Positions 1-5,887 are shown, counted from the stretch's first letter. The stretch is DNA of 10,048 nucleotides from Caulobacter sp. (GCA_028291125.1 JAQGIN010000418.1:1-10048), one strand, 5' to 3'. Numbers and translations: made by a program. The notes: generated by a model from the letters alone, not told the origin.

Positions 1-1
1 C

Positions 2-370
2 TTCCGCAACCCCAGCACGCCGGAGGCGCGCAAGCTGACCCATCCAACCTGGATCCGCACCCTGTCGGCCGAGGGCATGGCCAGCCTCTATCCGGCGGCG
101 GCGCTGAAGGCCGGCGTCACCACCGGCCTGGCGGTGGTCAACTGCGCCGTCACCGCCAAGGGCGAGATGAGCGACTGCAAGGTGGCGCGCGAGGATCCCG
201 CCAGCCAGGGCTTTGGCGCGGCCGGCCTGGAAGCGGCCAAGGTCATGGCGATGAATCCCTGGACCAAGGAAGGCGACCCGGTCGATGGCCTGCGCATCGG
301 CCTGCCGATCCGCTTCGTCTGGGAGGGGACGACGATCGAGCCGACTCCCCCGGCGCCCACCAAGCCCTAG
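2..370 (+). CDS. TonB C-terminal domain protein (energy transducer-like), 5' end outside window
   Basis: The reading frame is open from the window edge, so only the last 122 residues are visible and the true start lies upstream. The segment from the LYPAAALKAG motif (about residue 29 of the visible part) to IGLPIRFVWEG matches the TonB C-terminal fold: a YP-x-A-x-x-xG opening, the VVNCAV strand, the G-E-M-S-D-C-K-V hairpin, a GFGAAGLEAAK helix and a final hydrophobic strand. Two cysteines in adjacent strands (VVNC and SDC) could form a disulfide in the periplasm; this pair is common in the TonB-C proteins of Caulobacterales and Sphingomonadales. In the family such domains either contact TonB-dependent receptors or occur as soluble periplasmic proteins. 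Whether this one has an N-terminal membrane anchor cannot be seen. The tail is Pro/Thr-rich. Its TAG stop overlaps the stop of the convergent downstream gene in a shared CTAG. Confidence 0.85.
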   Translation, partial: FRNPSTPEARKLTHPTWIRTLSAEGMASLYPAAALKAGVTTGLAVVNCAVTAKGEMSDCKVAREDPASQGFGAAGLEAAKVMAMNPWTKEGDPVDGLRIGLPIRFVWEGTTIEPTPPAPTKP

Positions 371-1188
371 AGGCCGGCGAGCCGGGCGTTGAGGTCGGGC
401 AGCTTGGCCTCGGTGGCGAAGGCGTTGGAGTCGCCGTCGGCCAGGTAGCGCTCCACCGCCTGGGCCATCACCGCGTAGGCGACGCGGAACGGGCCGGTGG
501 CCGAGCTCAGCCGACGCACGCCGATCGCCGCCAACCGCGCGGCGTTCGGCAGGCCCGGGCGGGCCATGACGTTCAGCGGCAGGGCGATCTCGTGCGCCAG
601 GGTTGTCAGCAGCGTCTCGTCGATCGGCCAGGGCACGAAGATCCCGTCGGCCCCGGCGGCGCGGTAGCGCTCGGCCCGGTCCAGGGTCTGGGCCAGGGCC
701 GCCTCGCCCTGCGCCAGGCCCTTCAGATAGACGTCGATGCGGGCGTTGATGAACAGCGCCACGCCGGCCCGGTCGGCCGCCTCGCGGGCCGCGGCGACCT
801 TGCGGGCGTGGAGGTCCGGATCGCGCGCCCCGTCCTCGAGATTGATCCCCACCGCCCCGGCCCCGATCACGGCGGCGACGGTCTCGCCCAGGGCCGTCAG
901 GTCGTCGGTGTAGCCGCCCTCGATGTCGGCGGTGAGCGGCACGGAGATCACCCGCGCGATCCCGGCGATGACATCGAGCAGCACCGGAACCGGCACGGCG
1001 TCGCCGTCGGGATAGCCCCGGGCCCAGGCCACCGCCGCGCTGGAGGTGGCCACCGCCGCCGCGCCGGCGTCCTGCATCAGGGCGGCGCTGGCCGCGTCCC
1101 AGGCGTTGGGCAGCACCAGCGCGTCGGGGCCGGCGTGCAAGGCGCGAAAGGCCTCGGCCTGGGCCGAACGGTCGGGGGACGGGGTCAT
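367..1188 (-). CDS. Isocitrate lyase/PEP mutase family protein
   Basis: A 273-residue protein of the PEP mutase/isocitrate lyase superfamily (TIM barrel, Mg-dependent C-C or P-C bond chemistry on 2-oxo or carboxylate substrates). Visible landmarks in order are LPNAWDAASA (26-35), the TSSAAVAWARGYPDGD strand-loop (48-63), PLTADIEGGY (84-93) whose D88 and E90 fit metal-binding positions, GINLEDG (114-120) with E118, FINARIDVYL (146-155), GADGIFVPW (179-187), VMARPGLP (207-214) and LSSATGPFR (227-235). The isocitrate lyase KKCGH catalytic motif is absent and the length is far below isocitrate lyase, so it is not AceA. It belongs to the broad short subfamily that includes PEP mutase, oxaloacetate hydrolase and methylisocitrate lyase relatives; the substrate is not predictable. 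The ATG has a GGAG 8 nt upstream (CGGAGATCGCC then ATG). It stands alone, with the inverted repeat at 1292-1361 behind it. Confidence 0.85.
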   Translation of the reverse strand: MTPSPDRSAQAEAFRALHAGPDALVLPNAWDAASAALMQDAGAAAVATSSAAVAWARGYPDGDAVPVPVLLDVIAGIARVISVPLTADIEGGYTDDLTALGETVAAVIGAGAVGINLEDGARDPDLHARKVAAAREAADRAGVALFINARIDVYLKGLAQGEAALAQTLDRAERYRAAGADGIFVPWPIDETLLTTLAHEIALPLNVMARPGLPNAARLAAIGVRRLSSATGPFRVAYAVMAQAVERYLADGDSNAFATEAKLPDLNARLAGL

Positions 1189-1291
1189 GGCGATCTCCGA
1201 GGAACAGGCGCCGTCAGCCTAGACCTTCGATGCGCGCCAAGACAGCCGACGCCGGCGCTCTGCTGACAATTTTGGGAGTGGATCGATGGAG

Positions 1292-1361
1292 CGGGGACAG
1301 GCACTCACCCCACGGCGTCGGGGATCAATGTCGGGCGATAGGGGGTGAGTGCCTGTCCCCG
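1292..1361. repeat. Perfect 20-bp inverted repeat (REP-like palindrome)
   Basis: The left arm 1292-1311 (CGGGGACAGGCACTCACCCC) is the exact reverse complement of the right arm 1342-1361, separated by 30 nt. Pairing stops at both ends (1291 against 1362 and 1312 against 1341). It lies 15 nt after the stop of the thioesterase gene and about 100 nt before the start of the PEP mutase-family gene. There is no T-run after the stem on either strand, so it is not a normal intrinsic terminator. From recall, the GGGGACAGGCAC core occurs in REP-type intergenic repeats associated with RAYT transposases in several proteobacteria; no such transposase is in this window. The rest of the 1189-1376 gap shows no gene I can support. 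Confidence 0.75.
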
Positions 1362-1376
1362 TCTATCTATCCCGGA

Positions 1377-1823
1377 TCACCCCGCCAGCGGCCGGGGCCG
1401 GCGGTTCTCGTCGATGGCGACGAAGGTGAAGACACCCTCGGTGACCTTGTGGGCCTGGCCGCCGTCGCGGCGGCGGCGCCAGGCCTCGACCTCGACCTTC
1501 AGCGAGGTGCGGCCGGTGTGGACAATGCGGGCGAACAGGCTGACCTCGTCGCCGACGAACACCGGGCTGATGAAGGTCATGCCGTCGATGGCGACGGTGG
1601 CGCAGCGGCCGGCGGCGCGGTGGAAGGCCACCGAGGCGGCGGTCAGGTCCATCTGCGACAGCAGCCAGCCGCCGAAGATGTCGCCTTCGGGATTGGTGTC
1701 CGACGGCATGGCGATGGTGCGGATCACCGGGGCGTCGTGCGGCCATTCCTCGGCCGCCCAGGCCTCGGCTAGCGTGGCGGCGCGGATCGAGGCGGGAGGC
1801 TCGTCGGAGGCGGAATCGGTCAT
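1377..1823 (-). CDS. Acyl-CoA thioesterase, hotdog fold, YciA-like
   Basis: A 148-residue protein that should hydrolyse acyl-CoA thioesters to free acid and CoA in the cytoplasm. Residues 39-59 carry the YciA signature: MPSDTNPEGD, then IFGGWLLSQMD. D59 aligns with the catalytic Asp44 of Haemophilus influenzae YciA (HI0827). VAIDGMTFISPVFVGDEV (77-94) and the RTSLKVEVEAW strand (105-115) are the remaining hotdog landmarks. Length is normal for YciA-type enzymes, which are usually hexamers; the N-terminal 30 residues are extra and low in complexity. The frame stays open far upstream on this strand, but the family homology starts only after the ATG at 1823, which sits 7 nt after the stop of the upstream zinc-finger gene, so that start is chosen. 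No strong Shine-Dalgarno is visible, suggesting coupled translation from the upstream gene. Acyl chain preference cannot be read from the sequence. Confidence 0.9.
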   Translation of the reverse strand: MTDSASDEPPASIRAATLAEAWAAEEWPHDAPVIRTIAMPSDTNPEGDIFGGWLLSQMDLTAASVAFHRAAGRCATVAIDGMTFISPVFVGDEVSLFARIVHTGRTSLKVEVEAWRRRRDGGQAHKVTEGVFTFVAIDENRRPRPLAG

Positions 1824-1830
1824 GGCCGGC

Positions 1831-2139
1831 TCAATGCCCGCCCGAGCCCTCATAGACCCCGGGGGCCAGGCGCTCGTCCTCGTCGTGGCCGGCGGCGGTG
1901 GCTGCGATGAAGCGGCGGTCGCAGTAGGAGCAGTCGACGAAGCCGGCCGCGCCCATCTCCAGCCAAACCCGCGGATGACCCAGGGCCCCGCCGACGCCGT
2001 CGCAGGCGATGCGGTGCGAGCGGACGACGATGGTCTCGGGCGGCGGGGTGGCGGCGGCGACGTCGAGCCTCGCCGTCTCCATGGCGGTGGGCGCGGTGCG
2101 CGCGACGGACTTGGCGGACACGAGCTTGGCCTTGGCCAT
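1831..2139 (-). CDS. CHCC-type zinc-finger domain protein (NDUFS6-like)
   Basis: A 102-residue protein with a zf-CHCC domain at about residues 43-78. Ligands are C46 (RIACDGVGG), H55 (ALGHPRVWL), C70 and C73 (VDCSYCDRRF), in the order Cys-His-Cys-Cys. This domain is shared with the mitochondrial complex I accessory subunit NDUFS6, and alphaproteobacteria carry small homologues; a link to complex I assembly here is inference from the family only. The first 35 residues are Ala/Thr/Pro-rich and the last 20 (HDEDERLAPGVYEGSGGH) are polar, and both are probably flexible. The ATG at 2139 has only a weak GAAGG about 12 nt upstream. It is first in a two-gene operon with the acyl-CoA thioesterase (7-nt gap) and is divergent from the ABC ATPase. 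Confidence 0.85.
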   Translation of the reverse strand: MAKAKLVSAKSVARTAPTAMETARLDVAAATPPPETIVVRSHRIACDGVGGALGHPRVWLEMGAAGFVDCSYCDRRFIAATAAGHDEDERLAPGVYEGSGGH

Positions 2140-2194
2140 GGCGGGAAAACCTTCGAATTCTGAGCGCGGCCTTGGCGGGGCGGCCGACCCGGCA

Positions 2195-2224
2195 TACCTA
2201 TGCGAGGCCGCGACGCGTCGTCAA
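2195..2224 (-). promoter_or_regulatory. Weak candidate promoter for the zinc-finger/thioesterase operon
   Basis: On the minus strand a perfect TTGACG (2219-2224) is followed about 17 nt later by a CATAGGTA stretch (2195-2202). The -35 fits the Caulobacter housekeeping consensus exactly, but the -10 is a poor match to GCTANAWC or TATAAT. The position, about 55 nt before the ATG at 2139, is reasonable. The remainder of the 143-nt divergent gap (2140-2282) shows no clear promoter for the ABC ATPase. Confidence 0.25.
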
Positions 2225-2282
2225 TGAAGCGCGCGCCTATCGCCCGCTTTGCTCGCCCCGTTGGGGCCCGACTGGACGTTCC

Positions 2283-3245
2283 ATGGACCTGCCCGCCTAC
2301 GCGATCGAAGCCGAAGGCCTGTTCAAGACCTATCCCGCCACCAAGACCTCGCCCGAGAAGCGCGCCCTCAACGGCGTCGATCTGAAGGTGCCGCGCGGTT
2401 CGATCTTCGGCCTGCTGGGGCCCAACGGGGCCGGCAAGTCGACCTTCATCAACATCCTGGCCGGCCTGACCAGGAAGTCGTCGGGCACGGTGCGGATCTG
2501 GGACCGCGACATCGACGTTCGGCCGCGCGACGCCCGCGCCGCCATCGGCGTGGTGCCGCAGGAGCTGGCCGCCGACGTGTTCTTCACGCCGCGCGAATCG
2601 CTGGAGGTCCAGGCCGGCTTCTACGGCGTGCCCAAGTCCGAGCGCCGCACCGACGAGCTGTTGCGGGCCCTGGGCCTGACCGACAAGGCCAACGCCTATG
2701 TCCGCCAGCTGTCGGGCGGCATGAAAAGAAGGCTTATGGTGGCCAAGGCCATGGTCCACCAGCCGCCGGTGCTGATCCTCGACGAGCCCACCGCCGGGGT
2801 CGACGTCGAGCTGCGCCGCCAGCTGTGGAGCTATGTGAAGGGCCTCAACGACCTGGGGGTGACCATCGTCCTGACCACCCACTATCTGGAGGAGGCCCAG
2901 GAGCTGTGCGACCACATCGCCATCGTCAATCGCGGCGAGGTGGTGGTCAGCGAGCCGACGGCGACCCTGCTGCGGCGGCTCGACATCCGCAACGTGGTGG
3001 TCACTCCCGAGGAGCCGGTGCTCAGCGCGCCGCTGCTGGCCGGGTTCGAGACCAAGCTGCGCGGCGGCGGGGCGTTCTCGGTGTCGTACCGCACCGGCCA
3101 GTCCAGCGTCGAGCAGGTGCTGGCGGCGCTGCGGGCCGAGGGCCTGCACATCAAGGACATCGCCACCGAGGACCCCGACCTGGAGGATGTCTTCCTGTCG
3201 CTGACCTATGGCGATCCGGCCGCGGGCGACCCGACGCGGGACTGA
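2283..3245 (+). CDS. ABC-2 type transporter ATP-binding protein, YadG-like
   Basis: A 320-residue cytoplasmic ATPase that should power an ABC exporter. Walker A is GPNGAGKST (46-54), the Q-loop is VVPQE with Q93, the signature is LSGGMKRRL (143-151), Walker B is VLILDEP (163-169) with catalytic E168, and the switch histidine is H200 in TTHYLEEA. The wording DEPTAGVDVELRR followed by LWSYVKGLNDLG closely resembles Escherichia coli YadG (about 308 aa), so the partner should be a YadH-like ABC-2 permease. No permease is present on either side: upstream is a divergent operon and downstream is a convergent gene. All ATPase motifs are intact. Start choice: the ATG at 2283 begins 10 residues before the first conserved strand; longer in-frame starts add only an arginine-rich non-homologous segment. 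A short run of rare codons (AAA AGA AGG CTT, 2724-2735) falls within the signature motif. Transported substrate unknown. Confidence 0.92.
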   Translation: MDLPAYAIEAEGLFKTYPATKTSPEKRALNGVDLKVPRGSIFGLLGPNGAGKSTFINILAGLTRKSSGTVRIWDRDIDVRPRDARAAIGVVPQELAADVFFTPRESLEVQAGFYGVPKSERRTDELLRALGLTDKANAYVRQLSGGMKRRLMVAKAMVHQPPVLILDEPTAGVDVELRRQLWSYVKGLNDLGVTIVLTTHYLEEAQELCDHIAIVNRGEVVVSEPTATLLRRLDIRNVVVTPEEPVLSAPLLAGFETKLRGGGAFSVSYRTGQSSVEQVLAALRAEGLHIKDIATEDPDLEDVFLSLTYGDPAAGDPTRD

Positions 3246-3276
3246 GCAGCGGCGACGATCTTGGCCCGCGATCCTC

Positions 3277-3352
3277 TCCTTCGACAGGCTCAGGATGAGG
3301 ATCTCTACTGACCCGGCGCCAAAGTCGCCCTCATCCTGAGCTTGTCGAAGGA
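3277..3352. repeat. Imperfect 24-bp inverted repeat between convergent genes
   Basis: The left arm 3277-3300 (TCCTTCGACAGGCTCAGGATGAGG) pairs with the right arm 3329-3352 with one mismatch (G in place of A in the ACAGGCT/ACAAGCT part), across a 28-nt spacer; a few further flanking bases also pair with a one-base gap. From recall, the CTTCGACA-GCTCAGGATGAGG core is a common dispersed intergenic element in Caulobacterales and Sphingomonadales. It sits between the ends of the ABC ATPase (3245) and the nucleosidase (3378), so a transcript from either side would fold into a long hairpin. There is no T-run, so an intrinsic terminator is unlikely, though mRNA 3'-end protection is possible. Confidence 0.75.
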
Positions 3353-3377
3353 CGAGGGCGCTCCACGGCGGTCGCCG

Positions 3378-4274
3378 CTAGGGCAGCGCCTTCAGAAACG
3401 CCCGCACCACCGTCGCCGAGTTTTCCGAGGCCAGGCCCAGGAAGATCGGGAACTGGTTGGCGGCTGGATCGCCGCCGGCCAGGTCCGACAGGCTGCGGAA
3501 GGCGATGAACGGGGTCTTGTTGACCCAGGCCACCTGGGCGACGGCGGCGCTCTCCATGTCGATCACCCGCGCCTGGTAGGTGGCGAACACGTATTGCCGG
3601 TAGCCGGCGTTGTCGACGAAGGCCGGGCCGGAGACGCCATTGCCGCCGACCACCACCTTGGGGGTCTTGATCAGGCAGCGGTCGGCCGCGCAGCGTTGCA
3701 GGGCGACGCCCTCGACCGCCTTGTGGGCGATCGCCAGCAAGGCCGGGTCGGCCGGAAACCACAGCCGCTTCTCGACCTGGCCCGGAGTCTGGGCGGCGAG
3801 CACGGCGCGCGGGAACATCATCTGGAAATTGGCCATTCCCGCGTGCTCGCCCTGCGGCGGCGAGAAGCCGCCGGGGATCTCGCGGGCGAAGGCCATCTCC
3901 AGCGACTGGCCCCACTGGTCGGCGACCACCACGTCGCCGACGTCGAGGGTCGGGTCGACTCCGCCGGCGATGCCGGAAAACACGATGGCGCTGATCGCGA
4001 ACCGGTCCAGGGCCTGCTGGGTGGTCATGGCGGCGTTGACCATGCTGACGCCGCTGAGGAACAGCACCACCGGCCGCCCCTCCAGGGTCCCGGTGACGAA
4101 GCGCGTGCCGGCGGCGGCGTGCTCGACCTTGCCGGTGGTCGCCGCCTCCAGCGCCGCCAACTCCGGCGGAAAGGCCGAGACCACCGCCGTGCGCGGCGTC
4201 GTGTCGAACCGATCGGCCGCCCAGGCCAGGCTCGGGGCCAGCAGCAGGCCGAACAGAAACACCACCAGACGCAT
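3378..4274 (-). CDS. Exported nucleosidase/phosphorylase of the MTA/SAH nucleosidase superfamily
   Basis: A 298-residue protein whose first 19 residues (MRLVVFLFGLLLAPSLAWA) form a Sec signal peptide with an AWA cleavage site, so the enzyme should act in the periplasm. The mature part is a PNP/UDP phosphorylase fold. E38 in SAFPPE aligns with Glu12 of Escherichia coli MTA/SAH nucleosidase, GIAGGVDP (101-108) and VGDVVVAD (112-119) form the ribose/base site region, MESAA (240-244) gives the ribose-binding Met-Glu pair, and D264 in RSLSDLAGG matches catalytic Asp197. These residues suggest N-glycosidic bond cleavage of purine nucleosides or thio-nucleosides; the true substrate is unknown. C195 and C200 may form a disulfide. 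About 70 residues longer than cytoplasmic MTA/SAH nucleosidase because of the signal peptide and an insertion near 125-205. Start: the Shine-Dalgarno AAAGGA abuts an ATG at 4280 but is 5 nt from the ATG at 4274, so the latter is preferred. Divergent from a purine permease. Confidence 0.88.
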   Translation of the reverse strand: MRLVVFLFGLLLAPSLAWAADRFDTTPRTAVVSAFPPELAALEAATTGKVEHAAAGTRFVTGTLEGRPVVLFLSGVSMVNAAMTTQQALDRFAISAIVFSGIAGGVDPTLDVGDVVVADQWGQSLEMAFAREIPGGFSPPQGEHAGMANFQMMFPRAVLAAQTPGQVEKRLWFPADPALLAIAHKAVEGVALQRCAADRCLIKTPKVVVGGNGVSGPAFVDNAGYRQYVFATYQARVIDMESAAVAQVAWVNKTPFIAFRSLSDLAGGDPAANQFPIFLGLASENSATVVRAFLKALP

Positions 4275-4279
4275 CGGCA

Positions 4280-4285
4280 TCCTTT
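4280..4285 (-). promoter_or_regulatory. Ribosome binding site deciding the nucleosidase start
   Basis: On the minus strand AAAGGA is followed by TGCCG and then ATG at 4274, a normal 5-nt spacing. The alternative ATG at 4280 overlaps the Shine-Dalgarno itself. The shorter start also gives a cleaner signal peptide (MRLVVFLF instead of MPMRLVVF). Confidence 0.65.
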
Positions 4286-4313
4286 CACGCCGGGGTGAAG
4301 ACCGCCCCGGCGC

Positions 4314-4341
4314 AACATAGCCGGCCGGCGCGCTTGGCCAA
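4314..4341 (-). promoter_or_regulatory. Candidate promoter of the exported nucleosidase gene
   Basis: On the minus strand TTGGCC (4336-4341, four of six matches to TTGACG) is followed after a spacer of the right length by GCTATGTT (4314-4321), which matches GCTA plus W of the Caulobacter -10 consensus GCTANAWC. This would start transcription near 4307, about 30 nt before the ATG at 4274. No equally good promoter is visible for the divergent permease. Confidence 0.35.
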
Positions 4342-4402
4342 CAGCGGTTTGCGGCTTGCGTCGCGCCCGCCGGCGTCGAAGACTGGCGCCAGGCAATCGG
4401 AC

Positions 4403-4408
4403 GGGGGA
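4403..4408 (+). promoter_or_regulatory. Ribosome binding site supporting a TTG start for the permease
   Basis: GGGGGA at 4403-4408 lies 6 nt before TTG at 4415. The next codons (CTG GAG CGC ATT TTC) encode the LERIF opening typical of NCS2/AzgA permeases, which usually begin with MLERLF-like residues. No in-frame ATG lies between this point and the conserved first helix. Confidence 0.6.
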
Positions 4409-4414
4409 CCAGCC

Positions 4415-5731
4415 TTGCTGGAGCGCATTTTCGGCCTCAAGGCCCACGGGACCAGCTTCCGCACCGAGGTGCTGGCCGGGTTCACCACCTTCCTGACCAT
4501 GGCTTATATCGTCGTGGTCAATCCGGCCATTCTCGGCCAGGCCGGCATGCCGGTGGCCGCCGTCGCCGCCGCCACCTGCCTGGCCGCCGGCTTTGGCAGC
4601 ATCCTGATGGGCCTGGCCGCCAACTATCCGCTGGCCCTGGCCCCGGGCATGGGGCTGAACGCCTATTTCACCTTCACCGTCGTCAAGGGCATGGGCCTGC
4701 CGTGGGAGACCGCCCTGGGCGCTGTGTTTCTGTCGGGCGTGGCCTTCCTGGTGCTGACCCTGATCGGGGTGCGGCAGCTGATCGTCGCCGCCATCCCACG
4801 GCCGCTGTTCTCGGCGGTGGCGGCCGGGGTCGGACTGTTCATCGCCTTCATCGGCCTGAAGGAGGCCGGCATCATCGTCGCCAACCCGGCCACCACCGTG
4901 GCCCTGGGCGACCTGACCACCCCCACCGCCGCCGTCGCCATCCTCGGCCTGGTGCTGATCGCCGCCCTGCAGGCCTGGCGGCTGCGGGCGGCGATCCTGA
5001 TCGGCGTGCTGGTCACCGGCGCGGCGGCCTGGGGCCTGGGCCTCGGCCCGGTCGGGGCGCCGGCCTACAATCTCGCCGACCTCGGGGCCACCGCCTTCAA
5101 GCTGGACGTGCCGGCGGCCCTGAACCTGCAGAGCGGCCTGGGCTTGGCCCTGGCCGAGATCGTCTTCGTCTTCCTGTTCGTCGACCTGTTCGACAATGTC
5201 GGCACCCTGGTGGCGGTGTCGAAGAAGGCCGGCCTGGTGGCCAAGGACGGCTCGATCCCGCGCCTCAACCGCATCCTGCTGGCCGATTCGGCCGCCACCA
5301 TGGTCGGGGCCGTGGCCGGCACCAGCACGGTGGTCAGCTATATCGAGAGCGCGGCGGGGGTGACGGCCGGCGGCCGCACCGGCCTCACCGCCGTCGTCGT
5401 CGGCCTGCTGTTCCTGGTCACCCTGCTGTTCGCGCCGCTGGTGCAGATGATCCCGACCGTGGCCGCCGCCCCGGCCCTGATCTTGGTCGGGGCCATGATG
5501 ATCGGCGGCCTGGTCGACATCGACTGGAGCGAGCCGACCGTGGCCATCCCGGCCTTTCTGACCCTGATCACCATCCCGCTGACCTTCTCGATCGCCAACG
5601 GCCTGGCCTTCGGCATCACCAGCTACGCCATCCTCAAGCTGCTGCGCGGCCAGGCCAGCCGCAGCGACTGGCTGCTGTTCCTGCTGGCGGCCCTGTTCAT
5701 CGTCCGCTTCATCTATCTGGCGAAAGGCTAG
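4415..5731 (+). CDS. NCS2 family purine permease (AzgA/PbuG-like)
   Basis: A 438-residue inner-membrane transporter expected to import purine bases (adenine, guanine or hypoxanthine) by proton symport. It opens with the LERIFGLKAHGTSFRTEVLA preface and then FTTFLTMAYIVVVNPAIL (23-40), the first helix of AzgA-type transporters. Further landmarks are YPLALAPGMGLNAYFTF (71-87), LAEIVFVFLFVDLFDNVGTL (246-265), which holds substrate-contact residues in the family, and AGTSTVVSYIESAAG (301-315) then GGRTGLTA. Hydrophobic segments through residue 435 are consistent with the 14-helix UraA-type fold. Start: an ATG at 4295 would add 40 residues without homology, whereas TTG at 4415 has a good Shine-Dalgarno and gives the normal family length. 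It is divergent from the exported nucleosidase with 140 nt between the two starts; a tRNA gene follows it. Which purine is carried cannot be told from the sequence. Confidence 0.92.
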   Translation: MLERIFGLKAHGTSFRTEVLAGFTTFLTMAYIVVVNPAILGQAGMPVAAVAAATCLAAGFGSILMGLAANYPLALAPGMGLNAYFTFTVVKGMGLPWETALGAVFLSGVAFLVLTLIGVRQLIVAAIPRPLFSAVAAGVGLFIAFIGLKEAGIIVANPATTVALGDLTTPTAAVAILGLVLIAALQAWRLRAAILIGVLVTGAAAWGLGLGPVGAPAYNLADLGATAFKLDVPAALNLQSGLGLALAEIVFVFLFVDLFDNVGTLVAVSKKAGLVAKDGSIPRLNRILLADSAATMVGAVAGTSTVVSYIESAAGVTAGGRTGLTAVVVGLLFLVTLLFAPLVQMIPTVAAAPALILVGAMMIGGLVDIDWSEPTVAIPAFLTLITIPLTFSIANGLAFGITSYAILKLLRGQASRSDWLLFLLAALFIVRFIYLAKG

Positions 5732-5739
5732 AGGGGCAT

Positions 5740-5768
5740 TTGCACCGCCGTCGCCTTTCGTCTAAAGA
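5740..5768 (+). promoter_or_regulatory. Candidate promoter of tRNA-Arg(CCG)
   Basis: TTGCAC (5740-5745) and TCTAAAGA (5761-5768) approximate the Caulobacter -35 and -10 elements with suitable spacing. Transcription would begin near 5775, about 15 nt before the tRNA. A small hairpin (TCCGC at 5776-5780 with GCGGA at 5784-5788) lies in the would-be leader. Confidence 0.35.
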
Positions 5769-5789
5769 CCTCGCCTCCGCTTGGCGGAT

Positions 5790-5866
5790 GCACCCGTAGC
5801 TCAGCTGGATAGAGCGTTGCCCTCCGAAGGCAAAGGTCACACGTTCGAATCGTGTCGGGTGCGCCA
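5790..5866 (+). tRNA. tRNA-Arg, anticodon CCG
   Basis: A complete 77-nt cloverleaf with encoded CCA. The acceptor stem is GCACCCG (5790-5796) with CGGGTGC (5856-5862). The D stem is GCTC with GAGC, the anticodon stem is TTGCC with GGCAA, and the 7-nt loop CTCCGAA (5822-5828) places CCG at 5824-5826, reading the CGG arginine codon. The T arm is ACACG-TTCGAAT-CGTGT. The discriminator base is G at 5863 and CCA is 5864-5866. All stems pair perfectly, so the gene looks functional. No strong terminator follows; the 3' end faces the end of the receptor-like gene at 5888. Confidence 0.97.
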
Positions 5867-5887
5867 TTTCCCTAAAAACAAGACCGT

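Noticed and set aside
592..1266. Long plus-strand open frame opposite the PEP mutase-family gene.
   Set aside because: Low-complexity Gly/Arg/His/Val-rich product typical of antisense frames in GC-rich DNA; the minus-strand gene has clear family motifs.
1377..3149. A 590-codon open frame on the minus strand covering the thioesterase and the antisense of the ABC ATPase.
   Set aside because: Only its last 148 codons match a family (thioesterase). The rest is antisense to the ATPase and the zinc-finger gene, with GC-driven lack of stops.
4295..4414. A 40-residue N-terminal extension of the purine permease from an upstream ATG.
   Set aside because: No similarity to the family and a poor ribosome site; TTG at 4415 fits both.
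4702..5799. A 365-codon open frame overlapping the permease in another frame.
   Set aside because: Arg/Gly/Pro-rich shadow of a well-supported membrane protein gene.
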